The notes beneath the pieces were generated by a model that was not told the DNA's origin, searched no databases, and saw only the letters and a program-made list of their open reading frames with translations. This document shows, piece by piece, positions 33,744-45,307 of a DNA stretch of 64,000 nt. The translations under genes and the position numbers were made by a program. Each line of letters opens with the position of its first letter. The first letter of the stretch is position 1. Origin of the DNA: Trichaptum fuscoviolaceum (taxonomy: Eukaryota; Basidiomycota; Agaricomycetes; Hymenochaetales; Trichaptaceae); contig CAJSYZ010000007.1 in assembly GCA_910574455.1 (NCBI GenBank), positions 3,603,773-3,667,772 of the forward strand. Reading direction: 5' to 3'.

Positions 33744-34156
33744 AGAAGCGTCTTTGGACTGACAGACATATCTGTGTCATTGTCAGTGTCAGTGCCCCCT
33801 GCTATCCAACGATCGACGCTCCCCTCTCACCTCTCGTCACCCGTGACCTGAGACATCTTTCCCTCCGGTGCACCGAGTCCAGCAGTCACCTGAGTGTGCG
33901 TGTCTTACCCCCTGCACTCCCGACACACCGAGCTCCAACCCCCCAGTCAAGAACGAAGTACGCTAGACTTGGGCGCTAGAACCACTACGGAATTGTCTCT
34001 AGTCTAACGCCAACTCTAACGCCGACAACATAACCGACGACTCAGACAGACGTTGACAGAACCTGTCCTCCGTTGACTTTCGCGCCCCCTCAAGCACAGA
34101 TCGTCCCTCGTGCCCTGTCCTGTTCTTTCGACCTTACTGGAGCTTACGAGCTTACG

Positions 34157-37100
34157 ATGCTCGCCATTGAGTCCACACAGCATCAGCATCAGCACGACCT
34201 CATCAACGACATCGACATCGACCTCATCCACCAGCATCAGCGCCAGTTGAACGACTTCAACATCGCGCAGTTACAGCTGCAGTACGAACAGTGCGTGTTT
34301 TCTTCCCTCTTTTATACTTCATATTCGTCGCTCTGTATTTTATTTCTTCAATGGCTTCGGCGGACGGAAGAAGGGAGTGAGAGGGCGGGCAGTTTTGAGG
34401 AGGAGCGGTTTGAAACCAGCCCAGTGCTGACAGTGTGGTTGAGAGCGAGAGCTACGGCGAACAGACTTGAGCACAACCGCGACAACCACGACCGCACGCG
34501 CCCCTCGAAAATACTCGATACCCACCCGAAATTGGGCTCTGTCTATTTGACGTTTTGTTTTGGCTTTGACGTGGAGAGGCCTTGATCTGAACGGGGAACG
34601 AGCCACCGTTCTGCGCACTCGGAACTGTCAGAAATCGCTTGAAAGCTTAATTTGACTTCCCCCCTCTCTACTTTTGCCGCCCATCATTTGTTCTTCTGCA
34701 CTTTGTTTTATATTTTTTACTGCCGAGCATGGACATAGCTGACCTGTTATGTGTCTTTCCCGCCTCGCACGCTGCACATTCAATCTACTTTGGTCGCTCG
34801 CGCTCTTCGACTCCGGCTCCTGTGCGCTTTTCTCCACATGCGCGGCCCCGCCCCCGCCCTGGCTCGCTCACCATCGATGTGCTTTCAATCGCACACATTG
34901 TGAACTGCACCGCCCACAGCTCGCCGTCCAGCAACGACCAGTCGGAGCTCGACACGCTCGACTTCCCCGCACCCGTGCCCGAGTTCAAGTTCCCCGCCTC
35001 CGCGCACGAAGAGGGCGGACTGTACTCTGACAGCCTCATGTGAGTATTTTCCATCGAATATATGCACATTTAAATATTTGTTCTTCTATTCGCTTCCCGT
35101 TTAATGTGAACTTGCCGTTTACGTTTCTTTCTGTAACTTCTCTCCCTTCCCCCCTTGCTGGTGCTGATGAGCGCCCGGTCGCTCCCTGTATTCGGAAACA
35201 TCGGAAGGTTGGGAAGGCGGTACTTACGCGTCGCCTAGAGGGCGTTCCAGGAGCGTCGGGTCGAGGGGGGCAACGGAGACGGATCTGCCCTCGACTTTGT
35301 CTTTGGCGTTTGCCTTTTCCGCAGCGTCCTCGATTCGCGCGTAGCTTTCTTTGCTTTTACTTTTATTCATGTTTCAGAGTGGTTTCTCGCATGCGGCGGT
35401 ATATTGCTGCTCGGGATTTGCACTGGAGATATTTGTTTTCATTAAGCCTTCAATGACCGGTTGTTTTCCAAGTTTGATGGGGGGAAAAGACCGAGGGGGC
35501 GAGCGAGCGCGTGGGGGATTGGAGAGGAGGAGGAGAGTGTACCTTAGCCAGAAATCTCCCACCGAATCATATCTTTATTATCCCTCCCTTTTCTGTCCAG
35601 CGCATTGCCTCCCCTTCTTCTTCCCATCTCCTTCTCGATGTCAAGCGCTGACCGACGCATGTCCTTCTATCCCTCCTCGTCGTACAGCATCAGCCCGCCG
35701 ACAGACATGCTCGACGCCTCCGACCCCGGCGCAGACTACAACAACGCCCGACGCATGTCCTCCTCCGCCGTCTCCGCCATCTCCTCCGCCTCCGCCACCT
35801 CTGACTCCGCGTACTCCCGCATCGGCGAGAAGCGCGCGTCCTCCCCCGGCCTGCACGACGACCGAGCCAGCGCGCGGAGGAACGGCGACGACGACGGCAA
35901 CAGCCCGCGCGCAGGGAAGCGCGCCCGCCCGACACTCAGCCTCGACTCGGGCGCCGCGGGCCGGTACAGCCCCTCGAACAGCCATCACAGCGTCCAGGAC
36001 GGCGCGCACGGCTCGGGGAGCGTCCCGCACACTGCGTCCTCTGCGTCCGACGCCAACGGCAGCAGCAAGGTCCAGCTGCCCTCCATCTTCTCCCAGCTCG
36101 ACTCGCCCGCGTCCTCCGTCTCCTCCATCCCCCACTCGCACATGCACTCCCAGCAGCAAGGCCAGCTCCAGCAGCAGCACCAACAGCAGCAGCATCACCA
36201 TCAGCTCCCGCACGCGATGCACGGCTCCATTGCCGGCCTTCCTGGCTCGACCGTCGGTGGCCTCCTCGCCGCCCCAAGAAGACTAGAGCAAGAGCTCCGT
36301 CGCGGCTCCCTGCCGAACTTGTACAGCGACTCGCTGAGCGCGGCGCGCCAGCGCCTTCCGTCAGTGAACAACGGCGGGTCCTCGCTCTCGCTCTCCTTCG
36401 GGCCCCAGGGTGGATACAACAGCAACAACGCGAGCCCCAGCCCCAACAGCCTCCCGGGCAGCGCTCTCCCGCGCGGCGCATTCACGTTCTCCAGCCCGCT
36501 CCCGAACGTCAACGGCGAGCTCGCAGGGTACCAGTTCCCCGGCCCGTCCTCGTCCTCGGACGCAGCGAACAACAGCCAGACGAGCAGCGCACCGAGCAGC
36601 GGGTACCCGCAGACCCCGTTGGAGTCCCTCGCGGCACAGCATCATCAGCAGACGGGTGGTGAGTGGATCACCCGACCGTCGAGCACCCCCGGTGGGGTGG
36701 GCATCGCCAGTGCGAGCGCGTCCCCGCATCAGGGCGGCCCACCTCTGGGCGGTCTGCTCGCTGGCTCGCCCCCGCGCATCTCCGGCCACTCGATCGAACG
36801 CAAGGGCTCCGCAGGCGGCGAGGAGTGGTTCACGCCAAACGGCTCGTTCATCGTCCCCGGCGGCTCCTCCTCCTCCTCGTCTTCCCCTCACCAGCAGCAG
36901 CAGACGGCCCACATTGACGCACACCACCACACTGCGTCCGCGCTCGGCGTGTCCCCCGTCGCAGCCGCGCAGGCCGCCGCCGTGGCAGCGCAAGTGGCCG
37001 CGCGCCCGCAGCGCAGGCGGGGCAAGCTCCCGAAGCCGACGACGGATTTCCTGAAGGACTGGCTGCACCGCCATAGCGACCACCCGTACCCGAGCGAAGA

Positions 37101-37968
37101 AGAAAAGAAGCAGTTGTGCAACGCGACTGGCCTGAGCATGTCTCAGGTCAGCAACTGGATGATCAACGTAAGTAGTTTCTTTCTGAGTTTTTTTTCAAAG
37201 TTATTCTAATTATCGATTTTACAGGCTCGGAGACGTATCCTTGCCCCAGCAAAATGCACCGCACAGGGACCGACGACGACTGTGCCCTTCCCCTCTTCTC
37301 GTCCACCCATGGGGCCGGGCGGCATGCATCCGCACCACCAACAATACGCAGGTGCGCATCACCCCGGGCTCTCGTCACATCACCTGCACGGTGGGAGCAA
37401 TCTGCACCCGTCCCTTGGCTTTGGTGCCTCCTCATCATCATCGATGGGCATGGGCGGTATGGGCGGCGTGGCCCTCTCGCACCCGCATCACGGCGGAGGC
37501 GGGAACCCCGGATACGGCCAAGGCGGCCAGGGCGGATACGGACAGAGCATATTCGACGTGCCCGGCGCGATGCAGCGGCGCGCGAGTATGCCTGGCCCTG
37601 TGAGCGACCTGCACCACCATCCGAGCAGCCTGCACCCGCTCTCCTCACATCACCAGCATCAGCAACAGCAACAACAACAACATCCGCACCATACACAGCA
37701 GCAAATGCACCCGTCTTCGTCGTCCGGGCTGCAGCTCTACGGGACGTCCTCCGCGTCGTCGGGCTACGCAAACCCGGAGTCGTACGGGTTGCGGGGCACG
37801 CTCCCGCGGCCATCCCTGCCTGCCGCTTTGCCTAGTGCGGGCTATGGCGGGGGCCAGTACTCGGGGCAGACGACGCCGCAACGCCTCCCGAGCCTCAGCC
37901 TGAATGCGAGCCCCGCACGGGGGTACGCGTTCCCGGATAACGGCCTCGCGGGCGTGGATGGGGAATGA
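34157..37968 (+). CDS. TALE (KN-type) homeodomain transcription factor
   Basis: Proposed exons: 34157-34290, 34920-35039, 35601-37167 and 37225-37968, about 854 residues. The homeodomain is near residues 557-615: RRRGKLPKPTTDFLKDWL, the three-residue loop extension at HPYP, and recognition helix SQVSNWMINARRRI, split by the 57-nt third intron exactly before ARRR. The rest is low-complexity: Ser-rich, poly-Gln/His tracts before (about nt 36150-36200) and after (about 37650-37700) the homeodomain, and Gly/His-rich stretches. TALE factors bind DNA in the nucleus and control development; the target here is unknown. The first two exons are less certain than the rest. A start at 35638 (MSSADRRMS) is a fallback, and the third exon could begin at 35646 instead of 35601, both in frame. 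Confidence 0.85.
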
Positions 37969-39520
37969 CTATTTTGAGTTGCTCGAAAAATGCGCATGGG
38001 ATTGAAGGACGGAGTGATAGATATTGTGCAACGGTGACGGAACTCTTGGAATTCTCCGACCCCTTTTCTCTTGTTTTCGCCGTTTGAGATTCTTCGATTG
38101 TCAAGCTTTCTTTTCTTTTCTTTACCTGTTTTTATTCCCCTTTGTTTCCTTTACTTCCTTACCTCTTCTCCCCTCTTCCCTTCCTCTCGTTGTCTACCTT
38201 CCGCCGCACCTACCCTATGCTCACGAAATTGCTCTTCTTGTCTTACCCTTTGCCAGTGAATTACGAAAGGAACGAAACGAATGAAAGTACCCAAGCCCTC
38301 ATCATTATTCTGTAGTACACCCATCCATCAGTTTCCCTCATCAACCCTATCACACTATGATATATTTTTAATCTCCCCTTTCCTACGTCCATCGTAGTTT
38401 TTTTGTTGGTGGTTATTTATGAGGCCCAATTCCTCGGAGAGGAAAAGGCCCTCTACGGTCTACCTGCCCCTCCCTTGTTTCTCTGTATCCTTTTTCCACT
38501 TCTTTGGACTTTTTTTTTTCGTGGCTACTGTTATTATCCCTCTCTGTCTCTAATTCATTTAATTCAGCAATAATAATCCTCTCTGTGCCAACAGTCAAAA
38601 GTTTTCTCTCTTTCTGTCTCTCATTACTTTTCTTCCCTACATATCTATATATCTTTAAGAGAAGGAACTGCTTTCTGGGCCCTGAACAATGTAACAAGTC
38701 GTCTATCTAATACACTTTGCGTAATTATCGATTCAGTTTCACCGAAGGTCGTTCGCCAAGAAATATACATTGCGAAAGCCGCGAAGCACGAACGTCTTCC
38801 TCGCTACGGAACCTTTTGGAATCGTGGAGTACAGTAGGTATGGCGCCCATGTGTATGTGCGACTCGAAGCTCATGTGAATGAATATAGAAAAAAGAAGAG
38901 AAGTCGGGCAAGTAATGCATGCATGTATGTATGCAGACCAAGCATATGACTGTTCTACACACAGCAGAACATGCCCTTACCCGGGCCGCACCGTCTACAT
39001 GGTCCAACTCAAACCTGCGGGCGAACGGAAGTATTTCATTTCTCTCTCCTTTTTTCATTTCATTTTCCACAACTTTGAACTATTATTTGTAGAGAAAAGA
39101 CTGAGTGTGCATCGATGTAATTACATACGTGCGCGGCGGCCTGGTCTATGAAGGGTCTCCCGGAAGCAGAGTTTTCTTGTATTCGCGAATCAAGATCCCT
39201 GGCCCGGATTAGCCGTGCCTTACGAACTACAGAGGACGCGTATGGTGCAACGACGCTGAGGGCCTTACAGCGTGCGTTGTTGTCCTGTTGCCCGCGATTG
39301 GCCCAAGCTATTCATAGTGCTCGAAATCAGAATTGAGATAACGAGCTCCAGAGAATGAGAGAAGCTCTGGAGGGATCGGTGTGTTCGATCCAGCGGGGTT
39401 TGTCCGGGAGGGGGGGGTGCCTAGAGCCCTGAGCACCCAAGGCGGGTGGATAGAAGGAGACGGGAGGTCGAAGGAGGGAAGAGAAGAGCAGAAGACTCGG
39501 AGATCCACATGACCTTCGTG
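37969..39520. other. 3' flank of the homeobox gene, pyrimidine-rich
   Basis: 38080-38680 is strongly T/C-rich on the + strand (TTTCTTTTCTTTTCTTTACC and similar), plausibly 3' UTR and terminator sequence of the homeobox gene. Nothing coding is recognised. Confidence 0.45.
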
Positions 39521-39529
39521 GCGCACCGC

Positions 39530-40620
39530 AGCTGACTCCGAAGGCGAAGTCGACTCGGACCCTGGATTATCTGCATATCTCGATGCGTATCAGATCCACG
39601 ACCCAGCACATTCGCATTCACTACGCACGCTCGGGCTTGCGCTCGGAGACTCGGAGCAGAAGAGGCTCCGTCCATCGTCCGTGCTCGCAAGCTTGGAACA
39701 GCAACGTATGTTTTTAATTACTCACGGAGGCTCGCTTCCGGGGAGAGTATGTCGCTTTCAAGCTTCTGACCCCCGTCTTCTTGCTGTCAAGTTAGGTATT
39801 TGACTTCGGAGACTACATCTTGACAGTATCCCTGTCAGCCATACGTACTTGAGAACCGGTGTTAAGGCGAGACTTCAAGCTACACATTTATCCGATCCTG
39901 GCGGGCGAGGCGATTATGAAGTTGACCTCATCGATTTCTTCAACAAGTGTGGAGATGGACGTCCGCGCTGGTCGACCTATAGCCTGCTAAAGCCCGTGGC
40001 TCATAAGCGGAACAACAAGAATATACATACTTAGTAAGGTGCGTTCTGCACAAGCTTCGAGCTCACGACTGCGCGATGATGTTAAGTAAAGCCACACCGA
40101 AGACGCATGTCTCTGCGCTGGGACCTCGAGTGAGCGATTGCGGCATAGCTTCCATCCGTGTACAGTCCATCGAGCGTCTGCGATGGCGATATTTCCCTGC
40201 AAAGCTTCCCAGCATCAACGACCCGCTGCACCTGGGCCCTCCTTTTCTCCCCGTGCAGGCAAAGCGTGAGCCTGAAGCGAATAGCGTATCTCTCCGCTTG
40301 TGAATCGGGGGGAGAGCCGTGTCATCAGATGGCCTCATTACCAATGAACATGAATAATGAACGGGAGTCTTCACAAGCGCTCCTTGCGCTTCTTCTCTGT
40401 CCCCCTTCGGCACGACCCTCGGATTTTGCGAGACATCATGCTGGTGATAGGCCTTCATCAACTCCGACTCCATCGTGAAAAGCGTATCAGATTCAGCTGG
40501 CCAGAAAGGGGAGACGCACTCATTCATACGATCGCTTTGCTTTGCTTCCCCTCCGCTCACGAGTAACGTTTGAATGAAAAGATCCTCGGATATCATACCC
40601 GCGGAAACATGCATTTCATA
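39530..40620 (+). other. Patchwork of coding-like open segments, gene uncertain
   Basis: Open + strand segments with plausible composition are 39530-39706 (ending at a GTATGT donor), 39830-40034 (HTYLRTGVKARLQATHLSDP, EVDLIDFFNKCGDGRPRW), 40076-40303 and 40357-40566. An intron from 39707 to an AG near 39829 can join the first two. I could not extend this to a start or a complete product. A 183-codon minus frame at 40063-40614 overlaps and competes. No family is recognised. Confidence 0.25.
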
Positions 40621-43600
40621 CTGTACTTTTCGTCTCTAATCAAAAGAGTCACATAGCCTATCAGGGTGGGTCCTTGTCTCGGAAGCAATGCAAATGCATA
40701 CGTACGGCGGCATGTATTCTTTTTCGTATTTGTCTTGATATCTTTCTTTCTAAAGTGGATCATCTGCGCGACTCTGTGATGCAGGTACAGTGCATGGGGC
40801 TCTGATACAACAGAGTTTCTGCATCATAAGTCGTATTTCCGGACACGAAGTTATACAGGTCAGGCCGTACCTTGATGCCCACAGACCTGGTTCTCGATAC
40901 CATTCACCGCTCCTATTGGAATTCGTTGAGTTCCAGGTCAGTTTAGCAAAGTAATGTGAAATCTCAGCTGGTTAAAGAGTGGATGATCTCCGAGATGATG
41001 GGTGGACTCACGAAAACGATTTGAAATTGAAATATTACCGGATTTGGACAAAGAGAACCGGATCGACGTCCTCGGCGTTTGCCGTGCTTGTCTTGGTGCC
41101 TGTTCCGAGTGCAAGCCGAGTCGCCCACTACGTCCCTTTTTCTCACCGTAACTTTCTTTGGCACTCCCTCTTGGCTGCCCAGCATCATATCGATACATTC
41201 CCTTTGGTTATCAGCGGCCCCTAAATGTGAAAAGGTACGTATCATGCATAGCTTTCAAGTGCAGAATGTATGCATAACTCAGAGATTTATCATATGCGAT
41301 TAGTATTGGAGATGGCCAGCTTAAGCCCGTCGCCTCCCGCATCGAAACATCACCGACTCTTTCCCATCGCGCATCGTAACATTTAGTAACATAGCCGGCA
41401 GGAAATCAAGAGTTTTCAGAGCGTCATTCGATGCGCCGGAGTCAGGTACGACCTATGAACTCGCGGAACTTCTGAACTTACGTTTAGGATGTGCGCAAGC
41501 GTCAGTGATATCCACGATGCACGACTTTGCTCTCTTATTGGGTCAGACCCACAGCATCAAGCGGTCTGAGAAGAGGGACCGGGCACAGCCTTGTTCACCG
41601 ACAATGAAGACCACACCTTGTTGCTAGGTGCACCGCATCGTCCCATCTACCGGGATCGTCGCTGTCGCCAACCACGACTATAATACACATACGCTTGCTG
41701 CATATGTATCGCTCGAAGAGCATCACCATCATCATAAATTCCACCATCACTGCCGGCTCGATGTCTATTCTCGCTCCGGTCAAGCCAAAGACTTCCGCTT
41801 AACTGCTGGCTAGATTCCATCCACCGGCTATCTGGTTGCTTAGCGCTCCTGAGGGAATCAAAGATATGTTGACGAGCTTCGCGTTAGGCGTGCAGGAAGA
41901 TTGATGAAGTGCAGAGAATTTGGCTATCCATATCCCCCATTCCTTGCTACTCACAGTATTTCTTCTCGCGCCGGTGTACCGAATATCTCACTACTCGTCC
42001 GATGTTGCAGATGCAGCTCGAGTTAGGGAAATGATATCACTACGCGTGCAGCTTCTCGTCCTTCATCACATGCACTTCGTTTATCCCCGCGATCCTGAAG
42101 TGAATTCGTGATGAATAGGAACGGCGAGTGCGTGTTTGCGTTGAATGCATCTCCAACAGTCGCAGGCCGTGTTCTGACTGCGGCGATGTCGGTCAAGAAC
42201 TTTCACAAAGCGTTCGCTCGGTCCAGGTTCGGGAACCAGCTCGATTTTTTTTTTCTGTTCGCACCAGATTCGAGCGCGCACTCCAGAGGATCTTTCGCGC
42301 TCTTGATCCTCGGCGTACATACATCGTAATTACCCGGATCGTAGTTTGGTCCCCTTCCAAACAATTCGATACTTTGTACCGACTCGGAAAAGAAAATAGC
42401 TCGGTGCTGTGGCGTTGACAGCCAACCCAGCGCTTTGTGTCGTTCTCTGGCTATTTCCATATAGCTCTTGGTTTATGGGAATGGCGGGGATGCTTACAAT
42501 TAATCCGGACTTGGCTTACTGCAAAGATCGCTCGAGTTTCAATTACCAGCTCAGACCTCGCACGCTCTAGAAACACTCTTTTCGCTGAATGGCGGGAGAT
42601 GGGTCAACAATTCTGCACTTCGTGTTTCATTGTGATCTGTTCTCTCTGGGTTCTATCCAGGGAGGGAAGAAATAGTTTGTCGACAAATCCGTGATCTTTC
42701 GCTCGACCTTGACTAAGTTCTGTGATCATCTGGGTTTCTGGGTGTAGTCATGTTCGGATATCGACTGCTTTGCAAGACTTGCCGATGTGTCCTTGGGCTT
42801 CGAAATGTTGGCCTAAACGCCGGGAAGAGTCGATCAGATCGCTGACTAGCCGAACATCCGAAGTTGCTTGAGATCTGGCCTTGGTTCACGGCACAATCTA
42901 CATAGCTAGTGGTGAAGAGTGAAGAGTTACGCTTGCGTTTCGGGCTCAAGCACGGAGGTATCTGGCTACAACAGACCCATCTTGTGATAATCTGCTGATT
43001 GTGCTGCACATACAGCATGTACGGACCTAATTAAACCCAACTTATCGCTGACTCTTGCGCCTCGTCCTTTCTGCGTGCGACGGTGGAAGTCTGGGCTTCA
43101 AACAAACGATCTTCCCGGGGTACGGTATATTAGTATCTGCTTCCTTTCATTCGTTCATCTTCAGTGCCTTTGCAAGTTTGTGCTAATCCATTTGCTTCCG
43201 AGGGTAACAATTTTAGATGTACAATGGGCCTCAGGCTCTCGCACCAGCCACAAATGTACCCTTTCGGAGGCATCGTAGTGCCATTCAAAATCCCCCCGGA
43301 GATACCGTTCCCCACACAATCACAGCCTTCTCTAGGCCTCGAGGCTCGCATGTACGCATCGAGTCTACTATAGGCTTAATCCATTATCAGCCAATCAGGT
43401 ATTGTCTAGCCTATGCAGATCTCGTTAGGCCGTAATTTCTCAGGTGTGGCATGGAGTGCGGAACGCGTCCCTGCGGTTTGGATAAACAAGCTCAAAGACT
43501 TAATGGTGCATAATGTGCTATAGCCGTGTCCCTAAACGAATGACGAAGGCTCGAGTACGTCCCGATCTTATCTCCTACGTCCATCTGATCATTGAGTTGT

Positions 43601-45307
43601 GCACAGTCTGCTTCAGCATGGGTTTCTTGCATTGAGTTGGGCTTAGCTCGACTTGCAACCGAGGAAGCAAAAAGGGACGTCCCCGAGAGTCCAACGTCTT
43701 ATGCGTTTTCATGCCCATGCTGATGCACTCATGTGCTCAGGAACGGCGGAGAGCTCTATTGTACATAGAGCGGTACTGTTGCTGTTGTATATGGCCTGCC
43801 AGCAAGCGCATGACTCTGTGTCTACGTACGTAGTAAAGAACGAAAAAAAGCCATGGTGCGATCCATCTGGAGGAAGAAATCGAGAATCTGAGCGGGCGGA
43901 CGCTATTGCATCATATTGACAAGCTGTCAGTATATCAACCAGACTGTATGGGGATGTCGACTTCGGTGCGCCTTTACGTCTATGCGTCTATGATCGCTGA
44001 CGGCCAATTTAGCCTATTAGACCTTAGTGTATGCAACGAGTGCTTTACGCCTGGTGCTCTGACTCACTCATTCTGAGACATCTGATATAGTGAGTTCTCA
44101 TTACATGAGAGAGAGTTGACGAACCACAGTGAGGATCACGAAAGGTATGCAAATTAGTTTGGATACCGTGACAGTGTCATTGGATGCTCTAGCACCCCGT
44201 CCGCTGGCTTCCGAGATGTAAACGGCGCTTTCCGTCCTAACGGAAGAAAAAATTAGTGCTGCTATGATTCATTCGCTTCCGAGGCTGCAGAGGACGTACT
44301 CAAGTCAATGTTTGTGGGCTATCTCGCCTACTTTGCAACCGACCCCTCATCCGAACGCCTCGATTCATTGTCTTCCGCCGACTGTGCACGTAAGGCCGGA
44401 GATCGACGCATCTTATCACCATGCTTTCGTCCGAGCGCTGCATGAAATTATGCGGCGCAAGCGCGCTAGGCCGTAGTAACTCTTTGGCAGCTGCCAATTA
44501 CACTATCTCCCCATCACTAGCGCACCTTTCTCTTAATTAAAGAAAGATCTTATTTGACGTACATCTCGGTGCCTGACGCATTGTATCGCTCGAGCAGCGT
44601 GCTCACAATGTCTACTTGCTCTTATTTGCCAGTTCTTGCGGTGCTGAGCTTATGCACCCGGACTCGGAATATGGGAAGCGAAAATTTCACAAACCAGAGT
44701 GGCTCTGATCAGATTCAGATGTATCAATGTATTGATATGCATGTATCGGAATATATATGTACAGTACAACAGTGCGAATGATGTGAACATGTTACTAAGA
44801 GTTAGGAAAAAGCGAGAGTCAAGAAATGCAACGACTTGTAGCAATGGGTTACACGTATAGGTCTTCTACTAGCCTCTGGTACATTGCTTGAGTATCAAGA
44901 TGCTATACAAACAGATAGGAGAGAAAATGCAAAGCGGGATAAATTATGCAGTACGGCTTGGGCAGGGAACTATCAGGGGAAAACAAAACAAGGTTTCATG
45001 AGTCTCAGGATCATGTAGAAGGAAAGGAGCTGGGATCCGGGGTAACCTTGAGATGCACGTAGAGAAGAGGAGAAAGGCAACTGAAAAATGTTTGGAGAGG
45101 GGGAAGAGATGTCGGGTGCAAAGGCAGTGTGTAGAGTCATCCAAGCGGTCGTAAGGCCAATTAACAGTCAGCCGGCTTGCAACATAAGAGATGAACAACA
45201 GATGCGAAGCGACATAGCTCGCTTTTCCCCGATTTCCGAACAAGAAACATCCCCCTGACGCAGGAAACCGAAATCCGATAGAGCGAGTGAAAGGGAGCAC
45301 ACAGTGT
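40621..45307. other. About 4.7 kb with no clear gene
   Basis: Mostly non-coding in appearance. One possible exon at 44257-44443 (+) follows an AG acceptor with a CCTAAC branch-like site 15-20 nt upstream and reads EDVLKSMFVGYLAYFATDPS. It has no identified partner exons. Confidence 0.35.

Noticed and set aside
35641..37083. Long antisense frames in the homeobox gene
   Set aside because: They mirror GC-rich, Ser/Gln-rich codons of the real exon and read as Arg/Gly/Val-rich low complexity.
40063..40614. 183-codon minus frame
   Set aside because: Long for the region but without recognisable motifs, and the opposite strand looks at least as protein-like. Kept only as a competing possibility, not as a gene.
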